Assembly: GCF_947331815.1 (NCBI RefSeq) | Contig: NZ_OX373462.1 | Location: 434,001 to 498,000 of the forward strand | DNA: 64,000 nt | Reading direction: 5' to 3' | DNA from: Cyanobacterium sp. uoEpiScrs1 | Lineage (GTDB): Bacteria; Cyanobacteriota; Cyanobacteriia; Cyanobacteriales; Microcystaceae | Shown here: one piece after another, positions 8,743 to 17,746 of the stretch | How positions within the stretch are numbered: position 1 is the stretch's first letter | Layout of the letters: every line of letters starts with the position of its first letter | Translations under genes and position numbers: made by a program | Notes under the pieces: model-generated | Seen by the model: the letters and a program-made list of their open reading frames with translations, nothing else | The model's database searches: none | What the model was told of the DNA's origin: nothing

Positions 8743-9444
8743 ATGAAACAATCAACAACTTATCAAACTAATTATCAAAAGTTGTTGCAACTCATGCAGC
8801 AAGCACAGATCTCCAATTTTTGTCAGTTAACAAAAATTTCTGGGGTTTCTCAATGGCAGTTAAATCGCCTCCTAGTTGGTTTGCTACCTAAAATATCTAT
8901 TGAGAATCTGTTAAAGCTATCCAAAGTGTTAAAAGTCCCCATTGACCGGTTAATAAGTGAATTTGATGGAAATCAGTCTTTCTTGGAATCTTTAGAAGAT
9001 TCTCCACTTGAAACCAAAGCTCTTCATCTATCAGACTTAGAGAAAGTTAAAGAAGAATATAAACAATTGCAACGACAATTAAATCAACACAAAGAAACGC
9101 TGGAAAGAGAATTTCAAAAATCTAGTTTAGAAGCTATAGAATCTTGGCTTTTACAATGGCCGACGGCAGCGATGGTTGCCCAAAAAAATCCTCAACTCTC
9201 TGCTGTAAAATTATTACCTTTAGTTAAGCCCATCATTGAGTTACTTAAAAAATGGAACGTTGAAACGATTGCAATAGCGGGAGAAAAAGTCCCCTATGAT
9301 CCTTTATGTCATCAATTATTAGAAGGAAGTGGTGATGTTGAACCTGGAGAAACTGTCATTATTCGTTATATTGGCTATCGTCATGGGGAAAATATACTGT
9401 ATAGGGCTAAAGTTACTCCAGTTAAGAAGGTAGCATCAAGTTAA
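8743..9444 (+). CDS. Helix-turn-helix protein with GrpE-like C-terminal part
   Basis: A protein of 233 residues. The N-terminal third is an XRE-type helix-turn-helix (about residues 12-65: FCQLTKISGVSQWQLNRLL and IENLLKLSKVLKVPIDRLI). A coiled coil follows (about 95-135: KVKEEYKQLQRQLNQHKETL). The end (VPYDPLCHQLLEGSGDVEPGETVIIRYIGY, then ILYRAKVTPV) resembles the beta domain of the nucleotide-exchange factor GrpE, which has a YDP...H...EGTV...GY...R.A.V pattern. Related cyanobacterial proteins are, as I recall, sometimes annotated as GrpE. Whether it serves DnaK or DNA is open; the genuine dnaK here lies about 45 kb away. Intact. Confidence 0.6.
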   Translation: MKQSTTYQTNYQKLLQLMQQAQISNFCQLTKISGVSQWQLNRLLVGLLPKISIENLLKLSKVLKVPIDRLISEFDGNQSFLESLEDSPLETKALHLSDLEKVKEEYKQLQRQLNQHKETLEREFQKSSLEAIESWLLQWPTAAMVAQKNPQLSAVKLLPLVKPIIELLKKWNVETIAIAGEKVPYDPLCHQLLEGSGDVEPGETVIIRYIGYRHGENILYRAKVTPVKKVASS

Positions 9445-9491
9445 ACAGTATTAATGATTTAGCATTCTTGCAATAAAAAGTAATCAACATA

Positions 9492-9561
9492 GTTAATAGT
9501 TAATAGTTAATTGTTAATAGTTAATTGTTAATAGTTAATTGTTAATAGTTAATAGTTAATT
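9492..9561. repeat. Tandem heptamer GTTAATW, ten copies
   Basis: Ten exact-length copies of GTTAATA or GTTAATT in a row; the seventh base runs A,A,T,A,T,A,T,A,A,T. It resembles the short tandem heptamer repeats known from cyanobacterial genomes. A two-copy reverse-complement echo (AATTAACAATTAAC) occurs near 48303. Confidence 0.9.
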
Positions 9562-9734
9562 GTATTTTAATAGAAGATATTTATGTCATACTTTCATAAC
9601 ATTTAAGCAAAAAATGCTGGTTACGTAACATTTGATACTAACTTTGGTGGGCAAATTTTTCTATCCTTATTGTTAAGAAGTAATGTGAGCATCATTGTGA
9701 TCGCTCTCCTGAGTTAAACTAGTGATCTTAATCT

Positions 9735-10142
9735 ATGGCTTCCCAAGCAATCCTCCGTCTCCTCGAACAATATCCGCAACTCAGACCGTTCATTGAAGAA
9801 GGTCGTTTTTTGATTGGTTATGCTAGTGGTAGTGCTAATGGGAAGCAAGTTCCTATTTTTCTTTTGCGCTCTCCTTGGACTCAGTTTTGTATTCAAGCAA
9901 CAGCTTGTGATTTGCTGATTCCTGGGGCAGTTTTAGTCGTGACAGACGAGTCTCAGTGGAGTCCTGAAAGCAACTGGAAAGCTTATAATTTTACTATGGA
10001 TAACTCATCCTTGAAGAGTTCTCGTAGACCCCCTAAACAAAGACGCAGTTCCTACTCTACTAAGACTGTTCCTCCTCTGGCAGCAATAGCCGCTGAGATA
10101 GCAACTGAAGAGAGAAAAGAATCTCCTGTTTTACATGTGTAG
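9735..10142 (+). CDS. Conserved hypothetical protein
   Basis: A 135-residue protein not assigned to a family. The N-terminal 95 residues are compact and look folded (ILRLLEQYPQLRPFIEEGRFLIGYAS and CDLLIPGAVLVVTDESQWSPES). A basic, Ser/Arg/Pro-rich linker follows (SSRRPPKQRRSS, about residues 97-112), then a short Ala-rich tail. No signal peptide or membrane helix is seen. It is convergent with hypE. The GTTAATW repeat lies 170 bases upstream. Its intact frame among decayed neighbours argues for a real gene. Confidence 0.6.
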   Translation: MASQAILRLLEQYPQLRPFIEEGRFLIGYASGSANGKQVPIFLLRSPWTQFCIQATACDLLIPGAVLVVTDESQWSPESNWKAYNFTMDNSSLKSSRRPPKQRRSSYSTKTVPPLAAIAAEIATEERKESPVLHV

Positions 10143-10222
10143 AAGGGCTTGGGGCGAATAATCGTAGAACCTTAACACTCGTCTAAGGCGCCCCTGCTCG
10201 TTCGTCTCGTATACTTCGTTTC

Positions 10223-11269
10223 TTAACAAATTCTGGGCAACTGTTCCCCGCTCAACATGTCAACAATACGACTAGCTCCAATCTTACTTTCTAAAGTCAC
10301 TAAACCCATGCCTGTTCCTCTTCCTGTAACTTGACCAATAATGTGAGGGTTTTGCTGATGCAATCTCATGATTTCCATAGCAGTATTTACAGAATCTTGA
10401 GGAATGAACGCTACAAATCGACCTTCGTTAGCTACATAGAGAGGATCAAACCCTAGTATTTCACACGCCCCTTGAACATCCTCACGTACCGGAATAGCAT
10501 TTTCTTGAATATTAAAAATAACCCCTGCACTCATTGCAATTTCATTCAGGGCACTGGACAGACCGCCGCGGGTAAGATCCCGTAGGCAATGAATACTTAC
10601 GTTGGCCTCTAACATAGCTAAAACAACAGAATTTAGAGGAGCACAGTCACTTTCAATGGTTGTCTCAAATTCTAGTCCTTCTCGTACCGCCATAATGGAG
10701 ATACCATGGCGGCCTAAATCTCCATTAATTAAGATAGCATCTCCCGGTTGAACACTTTGGGCTGTGATTATCTGGTCATGTTCGATTATGCCAACCCCTG
10801 CAGTATTGATAAATAATCCGTCTCCTTTCCCTCGATCAACTACTTTAGTATCTCCAGTGATAATCTGAACTTGAGCAGTTTGAGCCGAGTTTTGTAGAGA
10901 CTGAACAACATTCCAAAGAATTTCCATCGGCAGTCCTTCTTCCAAAATAAATCCTACACTAAGATAAAGAGGACGTGCACCACTCATAGCTAAATCATTA
11001 ACAGTTCCATTGATGGCCAAACTGCCAATATCTCCCCCAGGAAAAAATAGAGGATTAATAACGTAGGAGTCAGTGGTAAAAGCAATTTTATTAGTGTTTA
11101 AATTAAAAACAGCAGAATCATGTGGAAGAGTATTTTCAGCTGTCTTAAAAACTGGAAAAATCATCTTTTCGAGCAATTGCTGCATCAATTTCCCCCCTCC
11201 TCCATGAGCAAGTAATACTTGAGGATATTGATCTAAGGGGATTGGGCAAGTTAAGTTAAAATCAGTCAT
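10223..11269 (-). CDS. hypE: Hydrogenase expression/formation protein HypE
   Basis: HypE dehydrates a carbamoylated C-terminal cysteine to thiocyanate, supplying the CN ligands of the NiFe hydrogenase centre with HypF. The family markers are present: [15 protein letters not shown] at the N-terminus, [42 protein letters not shown], and the essential C-terminal PRIC ending in the acceptor Cys. I chose the ATG at 11269 (MTDFNL) because the family begins close to this point; an upstream ATG at 11290 would add seven residues. It is intact, so NiFe hydrogenase maturation is probably kept, for example for an uptake hydrogenase serving nitrogenase. No other hyp genes are in the window. Confidence 0.92.
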   Translation of the reverse strand: MTDFNLTCPIPLDQYPQVLLAHGGGGKLMQQLLEKMIFPVFKTAENTLPHDSAVFNLNTNKIAFTTDSYVINPLFFPGGDIGSLAINGTVNDLAMSGARPLYLSVGFILEEGLPMEILWNVVQSLQNSAQTAQVQIITGDTKVVDRGKGDGLFINTAGVGIIEHDQIITAQSVQPGDAILINGDLGRHGISIMAVREGLEFETTIESDCAPLNSVVLAMLEANVSIHCLRDLTRGGLSSALNEIAMSAGVIFNIQENAIPVREDVQGACEILGFDPLYVANEGRFVAFIPQDSVNTAMEIMRLHQQNPHIIGQVTGRGTGMGLVTLESKIGASRIVDMLSGEQLPRIC

Positions 11270-12250
11270 AAGTTTTTGAAAAATCGACAATTATCAATTA
11301 AGGAAAAGACAAAATATAACGTATTACGTTGTAAATTTACACTATTATCTAGAATAAACCAGAAAAATTAACTTTCAATTGATTAGTCTCTTTTAGACTG
11401 GCTGTGATAGCCTTGTAATGGATAGAGTCGTAATAAGAGTCCTACAAGTTATTAGCTACTAATTTATTAGATTCAGTCTAAGTATAGCACTATACAAAAG
11501 TAATAAAAAATTAATAAAATATTCGTTATTATTTACTATATATTTTATGGTTAATACCCATGTTAATAAATAATTTAAACAGGATAAAAATAACATAACA
11601 AGCAAAAATTAATTACCTACTTAAAATAGCTACAAATACTTTTAAAATAGCTAGTAAGCCATAATAATAAATTATATACAAACAATGTAAACATTATTGA
11701 CAATAAAAGGCTCTAATAGTCGAATATGAATATTGAAATAAAATTAATGTACTAGACTGTTGCACAAAATCAAGGTGGTTAAAATTTGTAAAAATATTAC
11801 TTTTAAAAGCTACCTATAAAAAGATATTTTTTCTATTAGCTATACTAGTAGTACTCATAGATAGCAAACCACAGTTTTTTGTTTTTCTCTAAACCCAGTA
11901 CCTTTTTAAATTGTGCCGTAGTTGGATATCAATAAGTAGCATTGTATCAATGTACTTTTTAAGTAGAACATTAATCACTATGAACAAATTATATTGCTGT
12001 AAATCATTAAAAATAAAGTATCTTATAAAAGATATGATCCATGAATAGTTTTTTAAAATAAAAGTATTTAACTATGAATAAATAAATATCTTAAAAACTA
12101 TTTCATAGAGGATGTATTAATCCCCATATTTGCTCATAGTACTACACTTTGTTCTCTCTAGTCTCATTGTTCCTTTTGGAAGAGTGTTCTCGACCACACC
12201 AAGTACACTACAATAAAAAAAGTTAATATTATCCGTTTAGTCTAAAGACC
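11270..12250. other. AT-rich gap before rseP
   Basis: Almost 1 kb of AT-rich DNA between the divergent hypE and rseP genes. It must carry both promoters, but I cannot place them. No gene or long repeat is recognised; an imperfect 10-bp arm pair (AATAGTTTTT/AAAAACTATT) lies near 12046-12106. Confidence 0.45.
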
Positions 12251-13309
12251 ATGTCAGTATTGGCAGCGATTGCAGTTTTAGCTTTATTAATTGTCGTTCA
12301 CGAATTAGGTCATTTTGCCGCCGCAAGATTTCAAGGAATCAAAGTTAACAGCTTTTCGATTGGTTTTGGCCCAAGTCTAATCAAGTATCAAGGGACTGAA
12401 ACCGAATACGCTATTCGTGCTTTTCCTTTGGGAGGATATGTAGGATTTCCCGATGATGATCTAGATGGGGAGATCCTCTTAGATGATCCAGATTTACTTC
12501 GTAATCGTCCCGTATTTGAGCGAGCTATTGTCGTCAGTGCAGGGGTGATCGCTAACCTTGTTTTGGCTTATTTTCTTCTAGTAGCGCAAGTCGCTACTGT
12601 TGGTATCCAAGATATTCAACCTGGACTAGCTATTCCTACTATTGAACCAGCATCCTCGGCAATGGAAGCGGGAATAAAATCAGGAGACATTATCCTTGCA
12701 GTTAATAATACCCCCTTAGATAACTTCCCCGAAGCAACTGATTTCTTTATCGAAAAAATCCAAAACTCCCCTGATCAACCTCTTAATTTCACGGTCGAAC
12801 GGAATGGCGATATTTTGTCTGTTACTATTACCCCAAAATCTAATGACCAAGGTCAAGGTAAAATAGGGGTAGGATTAGTTCCTAATATACACTTGAAAAA
12901 GTCTCAAGGACCTATTAATGCATTTGCTTACGGTGCAGATGCCTTTCAAGATTTAGTTACTCTAACCGCTAAAGGATTTTGGCAACTTGTGAGTAATTTT
13001 CAAGAAAATGCCAAACAGATAGCAGGTCCAGTCAAAATTGTAGAGTACGGTGCTAGTATTGCCCAAAACAATGTGGGAAATCTCTTCCAATTCGGTGCTC
13101 TAATTAGTGTTAATTTAGCTATTATCAATATTTTACCCCTACCTGCTCTTGATGGCGGACAATTACTACTTTTAATGGTGGAAGGACTACGAGGAAAACC
13201 CTTACCTAATAAATTGCAAGAATGGATCACACAAACAGGGTTAGTGTTACTCCTTAGTTTAGGGTTATTTCTTGTTGTTCGTGATACTGTTAACTTAGCC
13301 TTTTTCTAA
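12251..13309 (+). CDS. rseP: Site-2 protease RseP (M50 family)
   Basis: Intramembrane zinc metalloprotease that cuts anti-sigma factors and other membrane substrates. The zinc motif HELGH is at residues 17-21 inside the first transmembrane helix. A membrane-associated GGYVGFPDDD segment follows. A PDZ domain spans about 115-205 (SSAMEAGIKSGDIILAVNN). The second catalytic motif NILPLPALDGGQ (about residues 292-303) supplies the Asp ligand, and a last helix closes the protein. The 352 residues fit cyanobacterial homologues. nth follows 41 bases downstream on the same strand, so the two may be cotranscribed. Intact. Confidence 0.93.
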   Translation: MSVLAAIAVLALLIVVHELGHFAAARFQGIKVNSFSIGFGPSLIKYQGTETEYAIRAFPLGGYVGFPDDDLDGEILLDDPDLLRNRPVFERAIVVSAGVIANLVLAYFLLVAQVATVGIQDIQPGLAIPTIEPASSAMEAGIKSGDIILAVNNTPLDNFPEATDFFIEKIQNSPDQPLNFTVERNGDILSVTITPKSNDQGQGKIGVGLVPNIHLKKSQGPINAFAYGADAFQDLVTLTAKGFWQLVSNFQENAKQIAGPVKIVEYGASIAQNNVGNLFQFGALISVNLAIINILPLPALDGGQLLLLMVEGLRGKPLPNKLQEWITQTGLVLLLSLGLFLVVRDTVNLAFF

Positions 13310-13350
13310 AAGTTATTCTAACAAAAAATCATAATTTTTTAGATAGGAAT

Positions 13351-14007
13351 ATGAGTATTCAGTACAAAGGAATAAATAACAAACAGCGGGCATCAGTGCT
13401 ATTAGATATTCTGAGACAGCTTTATCCTAATGCAGCTTGTAGCTTGGTTTATGGTTCCCCTGTGCAGCTCTTGGTCGCTACAATGTTGTCGGCACAATGT
13501 ACTGATGAAAGAGTTAATAAAGTTACTCCCAATTTATTTTTAAAATTTCCTGATGCATTATCTTTAGCCCAAGCAAATAGAGAAGAATTAGAAGCATTGA
13601 TCCGTCCCACGGGATTTTTTAGAAATAAAGCTAAAAATATTCAGAGTTCCTGTCAGAAAATAGTTAAAGAATTTGATGGAAAAGTTCCTCAAACAATGGA
13701 AAAGTTACTGAGCCTACCAGGAGTTGCTCGTAAAACTGCAAATGTGGTATTAGCACACGGGTTTGGCATTAATCAGGGAGTAACAGTAGACACTCATGTT
13801 AAGCGTTTAAGTAGACGTTTAGGACTAACGACAGAGACTAATCCTGTGAAAATAGAAAGAGATTTAATGAAGATATTACCTCAGTCTGATTGGGAAAACT
13901 TTTCGATTCGCATTATTTATCATGGTCGGGCTACTTGTAATGCTAGAAAACCAAATTGTTATAATTGCAAATTATCCCATTTATGTCCTTCTGTTGTAGA
14001 TAGATAG
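13351..14007 (+). CDS. nth: Endonuclease III
   Basis: Bifunctional DNA glycosylase/AP lyase for oxidised pyrimidines. The helix-hairpin-helix is LLSLPGVARKTANVVL (about residues 116-131), where the Lys of GVARKTA is catalytic; the catalytic Asp lies in VTVDTHVKR. The C-terminal 4Fe-4S loop has Cys spacing 6-2-5 (CNARKPNCYNCKLSHLC). The 218 residues are normal. It is 41 bases after rseP. It keeps base-excision repair in a genome that is otherwise eroding. Confidence 0.95.
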   Translation: MSIQYKGINNKQRASVLLDILRQLYPNAACSLVYGSPVQLLVATMLSAQCTDERVNKVTPNLFLKFPDALSLAQANREELEALIRPTGFFRNKAKNIQSSCQKIVKEFDGKVPQTMEKLLSLPGVARKTANVVLAHGFGINQGVTVDTHVKRLSRRLGLTTETNPVKIERDLMKILPQSDWENFSIRIIYHGRATCNARKPNCYNCKLSHLCPSVVDR

Positions 14008-14377
14008 ACTGGAGCATGCCATAAATCAATGCCCAATTTTCAAAAATATTGTAGTAAATGATTATTATTTTAGTTTTGCTGTAAATGGTCTAAATCAATC
14101 AAAAGGATAACGAATTATTGCCAACCATTACAAATACAAGAAAAGTTCTTCTCTCAAAGATATTGATCATTTCATAGGTAAATGAAGTAAGTAATTATTT
14201 AGGTAGCTAAAAGTTACCGTTCTACATCATTTGTTAGGTAATTAAGCCGATTATAGTTTTTACCGTTTATAAATACTACTTATTGAGACTTTACTTATCC
14301 AGTGTTTAGGGGTAACATGGGAGATTGTATATTTTAAGGCGTCAAGTAAACGGTAGCGTTGTCGGAGGAGTAAATTT
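14008..14377. other. Gap before rpmH
   Basis: A 370-base AT-rich gap that must hold the promoter of the rpmH-rnpA cluster. A GGAGGAG ribosome-binding site at 14364-14370 precedes the GTG start of rpmH. Nothing else is recognised. Confidence 0.5.
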
Positions 14378-14515
14378 GTGACTCAGCGTACCCTAGGGGG
14401 AACCAATCGAAAGCAAAAGAGAAAATCAGGCTTTCGTGTACGGATGCGAACTCAAAACGGTCGTAATGTGATTCAATCTAGAAGAAAAAAAGGACGATAT
14501 CGATTATCTGTTTAA
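14378..14515 (+). CDS. rpmH: 50S ribosomal protein L34
   Basis: A 45-residue, very basic protein that begins with GTG and reads [21 protein letters not shown], then [23 protein letters not shown]. This is the full L34 pattern: the TxxxxxRKxxRxxGFRxRM core and the KGRxxLxV end. The start is supported by GGAGGAG seven bases upstream. It opens the conserved rpmH-rnpA-(PH protein)-yidC-jag cluster. Intact. Confidence 0.96.
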   Translation: MTQRTLGGTNRKQKRKSGFRVRMRTQNGRNVIQSRRKKGRYRLSV

Positions 14516-14608
14516 CCCTTGTCACTTTAATACAAAAAAGTGTTCGGCGTTTAATTTTAATTAAACGTCATTGGTTTTTGTGTAAGTCAGTTTTAACCAG
14601 ATAACATA

Positions 14609-14989
14609 GTGGGATTACCTAAAGTCCATCGGCTAAAGAAAACCAAAGACTTTCAAGCTGTTTATAAACGGGGCCAATATTATAAAAGTTCTCATTTTTT
14701 GATGCGGGTGCTATCAGGAGATCATCAAACTAAGAATCCGTTCCCAACTCAGTTTGGCATTTCTATTAGCCAAAAAATCAGTAAAAAAGCGGTAGTTCGC
14801 AACCGTCTAAAACGACAGATTAAAGCAGCAATTCGCTCTTTACTTCCTATGATTATCCCCGGGTTAAAAGTAGTGATTACGGTGCTGCATAATCGAAACG
14901 AGTGCAATTATGAACATTTTTTGCGAGAATTAAAGCAGTTGTTAGTGAAGTCTAATATCTTCTATGGACATACGAAAGAATGCTTTTGA
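14609..14989 (+). CDS. rnpA: Ribonuclease P protein component
   Basis: Protein subunit of RNase P, which matures tRNA 5' ends together with the rnpB RNA. It starts with GTG (GLPKVHRLKKTKDFQAVYKRG), matching the family N-terminus. The RNA-binding motif is the KKAVVRNRLKRQIKAAIR helix (about residues 58-75). The 126 residues are normal. Its last 26 bases overlap the start of the dead PH-domain gene. rnpB was not found in this window. Confidence 0.93.
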   Translation: MGLPKVHRLKKTKDFQAVYKRGQYYKSSHFLMRVLSGDHQTKNPFPTQFGISISQKISKKAVVRNRLKRQIKAAIRSLLPMIIPGLKVVITVLHNRNECNYEHFLRELKQLLVKSNIFYGHTKECF

Positions 14990-15249
14990 TAAAAAAAGTC
15001 CTTATATTCGGAACTCAATCTTTGGTGTCTTATATAGGATTTACAATTATTTGCCTAACTTTAACAGTTGGGGCTGTGATTGGGGAAGTTTGATTGAGTT
15101 ACTACATGACAAATTATCAGATTTTGGTCAAAGAAGGTTGGATAAGATACAGTTACACCGACATTCTTGTTACACAAGGTCGTCTGAAGTTGGAGGTAGT
15201 TCTTTACTCCCATTAGGTTTATGATTATATGTCATGACATAAGACACAA
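14964..15249 (+). pseudogene. Dead PH-domain protein gene between rnpA and yidC
   Basis: Cyanobacteria usually carry a small PH-domain protein gene between rnpA and yidC (the slr1470 type of Synechocystis). Here the ATG frame gives MDIRKNAFDKKSPYIRNSIFGVL. A frameshift near 15030 leads to a frame reading IICLTLTVGAVIGEV, a TGA where the family has Trp, then LSYYMTNYQILVKEGWIRYSYTDI, matching the LRYRITNRRITVTGGWMGRDRTDV pattern. An internal deletion of roughly 27 codons then joins to RLKLEVV and, after a TAG, VYDYM. A frameshift, a deletion and three in-frame stops make it non-functional. The family comparison is from memory. Confidence 0.8.
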
Positions 15250-15389
15250 CCCCTTGTTAAAGCAATTATCTGCAGATAGATTTTAAAACTAAACTAGGTC
15301 AGAGGACCCTTGACCTCTTCCTTTATTACCAATATTCGGTAAAGTAAACTACAGATCACCCTACAGCGAGACCGCTTGGATTAAGACGA

Positions 15390-16523
15390 ATGGACTTTGG
15401 TGTCGGATTTATTTCCACAAACATTATGCTGCCAATCCTAGATTTCTTCTACGGGATTGTGCCTAGCTACGGTTTTGCGATTATTGCCTTAACCCTAGTA
15501 ATTCGCTTTGGACTGTACCCTTTGAGTGCGGGGCAAATTCGCAATATGCGAAAAATGAAGATTACTCAGCCCCTAATGAAAGAGCGACAAGAAGAAATTC
15601 AGCGACGCTATAAAGACGATCCTGCGAGACAACAGGAAGAAATGGGGAAGGTGATGCAGGAGTTTGGTAATCCTTTAGCGGGTTGTTTACCTCTGTTGCT
15701 CCAAATGCCTATTCTCTTTGCTTTATTTGCTACTTTACGGGGCTCGCCCTTTGCCGATATTAACTATACAGTTGATCTTCAAATTCTCCCTAGCGAAACA
15801 ATTGAACGTGTTGTACCTCAACCTTTTACGACGAAACCTAGTAATATCTATATTAGCGATGGTCTTCATTACCCGATTACGGCCTTATTACCTGGAGGTA
15901 CTAAATTAGCAGTTGGGGAAAAAACCAAGGTTCAATTTCAAACGACTGAAGGTCAGTCTCTCATAAAATTAGTTGCTGAAACCCCTGAAAGTAGCATTGA
16001 ACCGACTTTTGAAGTTACAAAAGGCTCAGAACGAGTTGAAATAAACGAGGACGGAACTATAGAGGCCTTGGCTCCTGGGGAGGTAACTATAAAAGCTACT
16101 ATTCCAGGAATTGCTGCTAAAACCGGTTTCTTGTTTATTGAAGCATTGGGAAGAGTTGGTGTTATGGGGGATGATGGAACTATCAACTTGGATATCCTAG
16201 CCATGGTTTTATTCTTTGGTGTTAGTATTTATCTAAATCAAGAATTATCGGGTTCTTCCGGCGGAGGGGCACAACAGCAACAGGCAGTCAATAAAATTAC
16301 CCCCGTAATTTTTAGTGGAATGTTTCTCTTTTTTCCTCTCCCGGCAGGGGTGTTAATGTATATTGTTGTGGCTAATGTTTTTCAGACCCTACAAACAGTT
16401 ATTTTGATGCGAGAACCCCTACCAGAAAACCTACAAAAGTTGGTTGCAGAGCAAGAAAAGGCCGAAAAAATCCAAGAAGCTCTCCCTTTTGAGAAAAAAA
16501 AATCTAAAAAGAAAACGTCTTAA
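15390..16523 (+). CDS. yidC: Membrane protein insertase YidC
   Basis: YidC/Oxa1/Alb3 insertase that helps proteins fold into the inner and thylakoid membranes. Transmembrane segments are visible at about residues 18-45 ([17 protein letters not shown]), 95-115 ([21 protein letters not shown]), 268-285 ([14 protein letters not shown]) and 307-340 ([25 protein letters not shown]). Between the second and third lies a large hydrophilic insert (about 125-260) whose [30 protein letters not shown] part looks like a bacterial Ig-like (Big_2) fold. The basic tail KKKSKKKTS is typical. It sits between the dead PH gene and jag. Confidence 0.93.
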   Translation: MDFGVGFISTNIMLPILDFFYGIVPSYGFAIIALTLVIRFGLYPLSAGQIRNMRKMKITQPLMKERQEEIQRRYKDDPARQQEEMGKVMQEFGNPLAGCLPLLLQMPILFALFATLRGSPFADINYTVDLQILPSETIERVVPQPFTTKPSNIYISDGLHYPITALLPGGTKLAVGEKTKVQFQTTEGQSLIKLVAETPESSIEPTFEVTKGSERVEINEDGTIEALAPGEVTIKATIPGIAAKTGFLFIEALGRVGVMGDDGTINLDILAMVLFFGVSIYLNQELSGSSGGGAQQQQAVNKITPVIFSGMFLFFPLPAGVLMYIVVANVFQTLQTVILMREPLPENLQKLVAEQEKAEKIQEALPFEKKKSKKKTS

Positions 16524-16557
16524 TTTGCTAGTTAACGATAGGTTACAAGTTGTCAAG

Positions 16558-17046
16558 ATGGAGCGAAAAGTCCACTCAGGTAAGATTTGGCTCGAAACCT
16601 TATTGATGTTAATGGGGTTGGAAGCACAAGTTAAAATTCAAGATCAGAACAGTCATTCTGATGATTCCTCCGAATCCTGGCTGACGATTGATAAAACTCA
16701 GCTGACCCCCCAGCAAACTGATATCCTTTTAAGGGAACAAGGGGCGGGAATAGATGCGATTCAATATTTAGCCAACATCTTCATTAATTTGAGTGTGGAA
16801 CTAGGAGAACGACAGAGATACACGGTTGAACTCGATGGCTATCGTCTCAAGCGTCAGGAGGAACTTGCAGCCTGGGTACATAGAGTTATTCAGCAAGTAC
16901 GGCGGACGAAAGAGGAGGTAGAAATGCCTCCTCTCTCATCAGCAGAACGTCGTCAAATTCACAATTTGTTGAAGGATATGGAAGATATGGAAACAGAAAG
17001 TCGTGGACAAGAACCTGATAGAAGATTAGTGATCAAACCTCGATAA
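16558..17046 (+). CDS. jag: Jag-like RNA-binding protein (KhpB/SpoIIIJ-associated)
   Basis: A single-stranded nucleic acid binding protein encoded after yidC in most bacteria. From the ATG at 16558 it has 162 residues: a KH-like part (about 55-85: QTDILLREQGAGIDAIQYLANIFIN) and an R3H domain (about 118-150: PPLSSAERRQIHNLLKD, with Arg-x3-His in the ERRQIH motif). The start lies 34 bases after the yidC stop. An open frame extends further upstream but would overlap yidC and lacks family similarity. A good terminator follows. Confidence 0.85.
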   Translation: MERKVHSGKIWLETLLMLMGLEAQVKIQDQNSHSDDSSESWLTIDKTQLTPQQTDILLREQGAGIDAIQYLANIFINLSVELGERQRYTVELDGYRLKRQEELAAWVHRVIQQVRRTKEEVEMPPLSSAERRQIHNLLKDMEDMETESRGQEPDRRLVIKPR

Positions 17047-17086
17047 GCTGTTCTTTAGTTAAAGTAATAATTCTTATAGATTCATT

Positions 17087-17115
17087 AGTCCGCAAAAGCG
17101 GACTTTGTTTTTTAA
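17087..17115. terminator. Intrinsic terminator after jag
   Basis: AGTCCGC/GCGGACT with an AAAA loop is followed by TTGTTTTTT. It can end the rpmH-jag transcript, and it lies just beyond the 3' end of the convergent RDD gene. Confidence 0.88.
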
Positions 17116-17152
17116 CATATTTGTCTGCTGCTATATTTTCTATTTTCAATTG

Positions 17153-17719
17153 TCAATCTTCCCTAGACTTACTCCTCCATCGAAAATTGTTAATTTTGTC
17201 TCTAACAATAAGCTGAAGCTTTTTTAACCTTAAATCTAAAGAAAATCCTCGATAGGTTTGTACCACAATAGTACCGGCAATACGATCATGAAATGCTTGA
17301 TTTAAATTCTGATCTCCAAGAGCTATTCCACAGTCCACTAATAAAGGCATTATTAATAACAACATTGATAAACCGTTGTGAAAACTCATCTTTAGTCCAA
17401 TTGTTGCCAATAACGCTACAAGGACTATAATACCTTCTCGTTTGGCTAATTTAACTAGCCCTGGAATTTTACTAAACTGGACATCAATCACTTTTATATC
17501 AAACGCCCAACTTCCTAAACTTTGTCCCTGATTTTTTTCTGTTAAAATAACCCGTGATGTTAGCCAACAAATAACAAAAATAAGTCCTTGTAAAATACCT
17601 CTGAAAAATGAGCTGATAAACCAGATGCTCATAAAGTCTAAGACAAAAGCATAAGTCCTACGATCAAGAGGAACTTTAGGAAATCTTCGATAGATAGCTG
17701 ATTCATGATCAGAATACAT
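17153..17719 (-). CDS. RDD family membrane protein
   Basis: A small integral membrane protein of 188 residues. It opens with a PKVPLDRRTYAFVLDFM segment (the R-x-x-x-x-x-x-D signature that names the RDD family). Hydrophobic segments follow at about residues 33-52, 90-110 and 118-135, and a second motif, NQAFHDRIAGTIVV, ends the core. The tail is basic. The family's substrate is generally unknown; some members act in ion exchange. It starts 27 bases after the nanE stop on the same strand, so the two are likely cotranscribed. Confidence 0.82.
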   Translation of the reverse strand: MYSDHESAIYRRFPKVPLDRRTYAFVLDFMSIWFISSFFRGILQGLIFVICWLTSRVILTEKNQGQSLGSWAFDIKVIDVQFSKIPGLVKLAKREGIIVLVALLATIGLKMSFHNGLSMLLLIMPLLVDCGIALGDQNLNQAFHDRIAGTIVVQTYRGFSLDLRLKKLQLIVRDKINNFRWRSKSRED

Positions 17720-17746
17720 GATCTAAAATTAGTCAAAAATTAACGT

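Noticed and set aside
9492..9561. CRISPR array
   Set aside because: The repeat unit is seven bases with no spacers; it is a simple tandem repeat. No other direct-repeat and spacer array was seen in the window.
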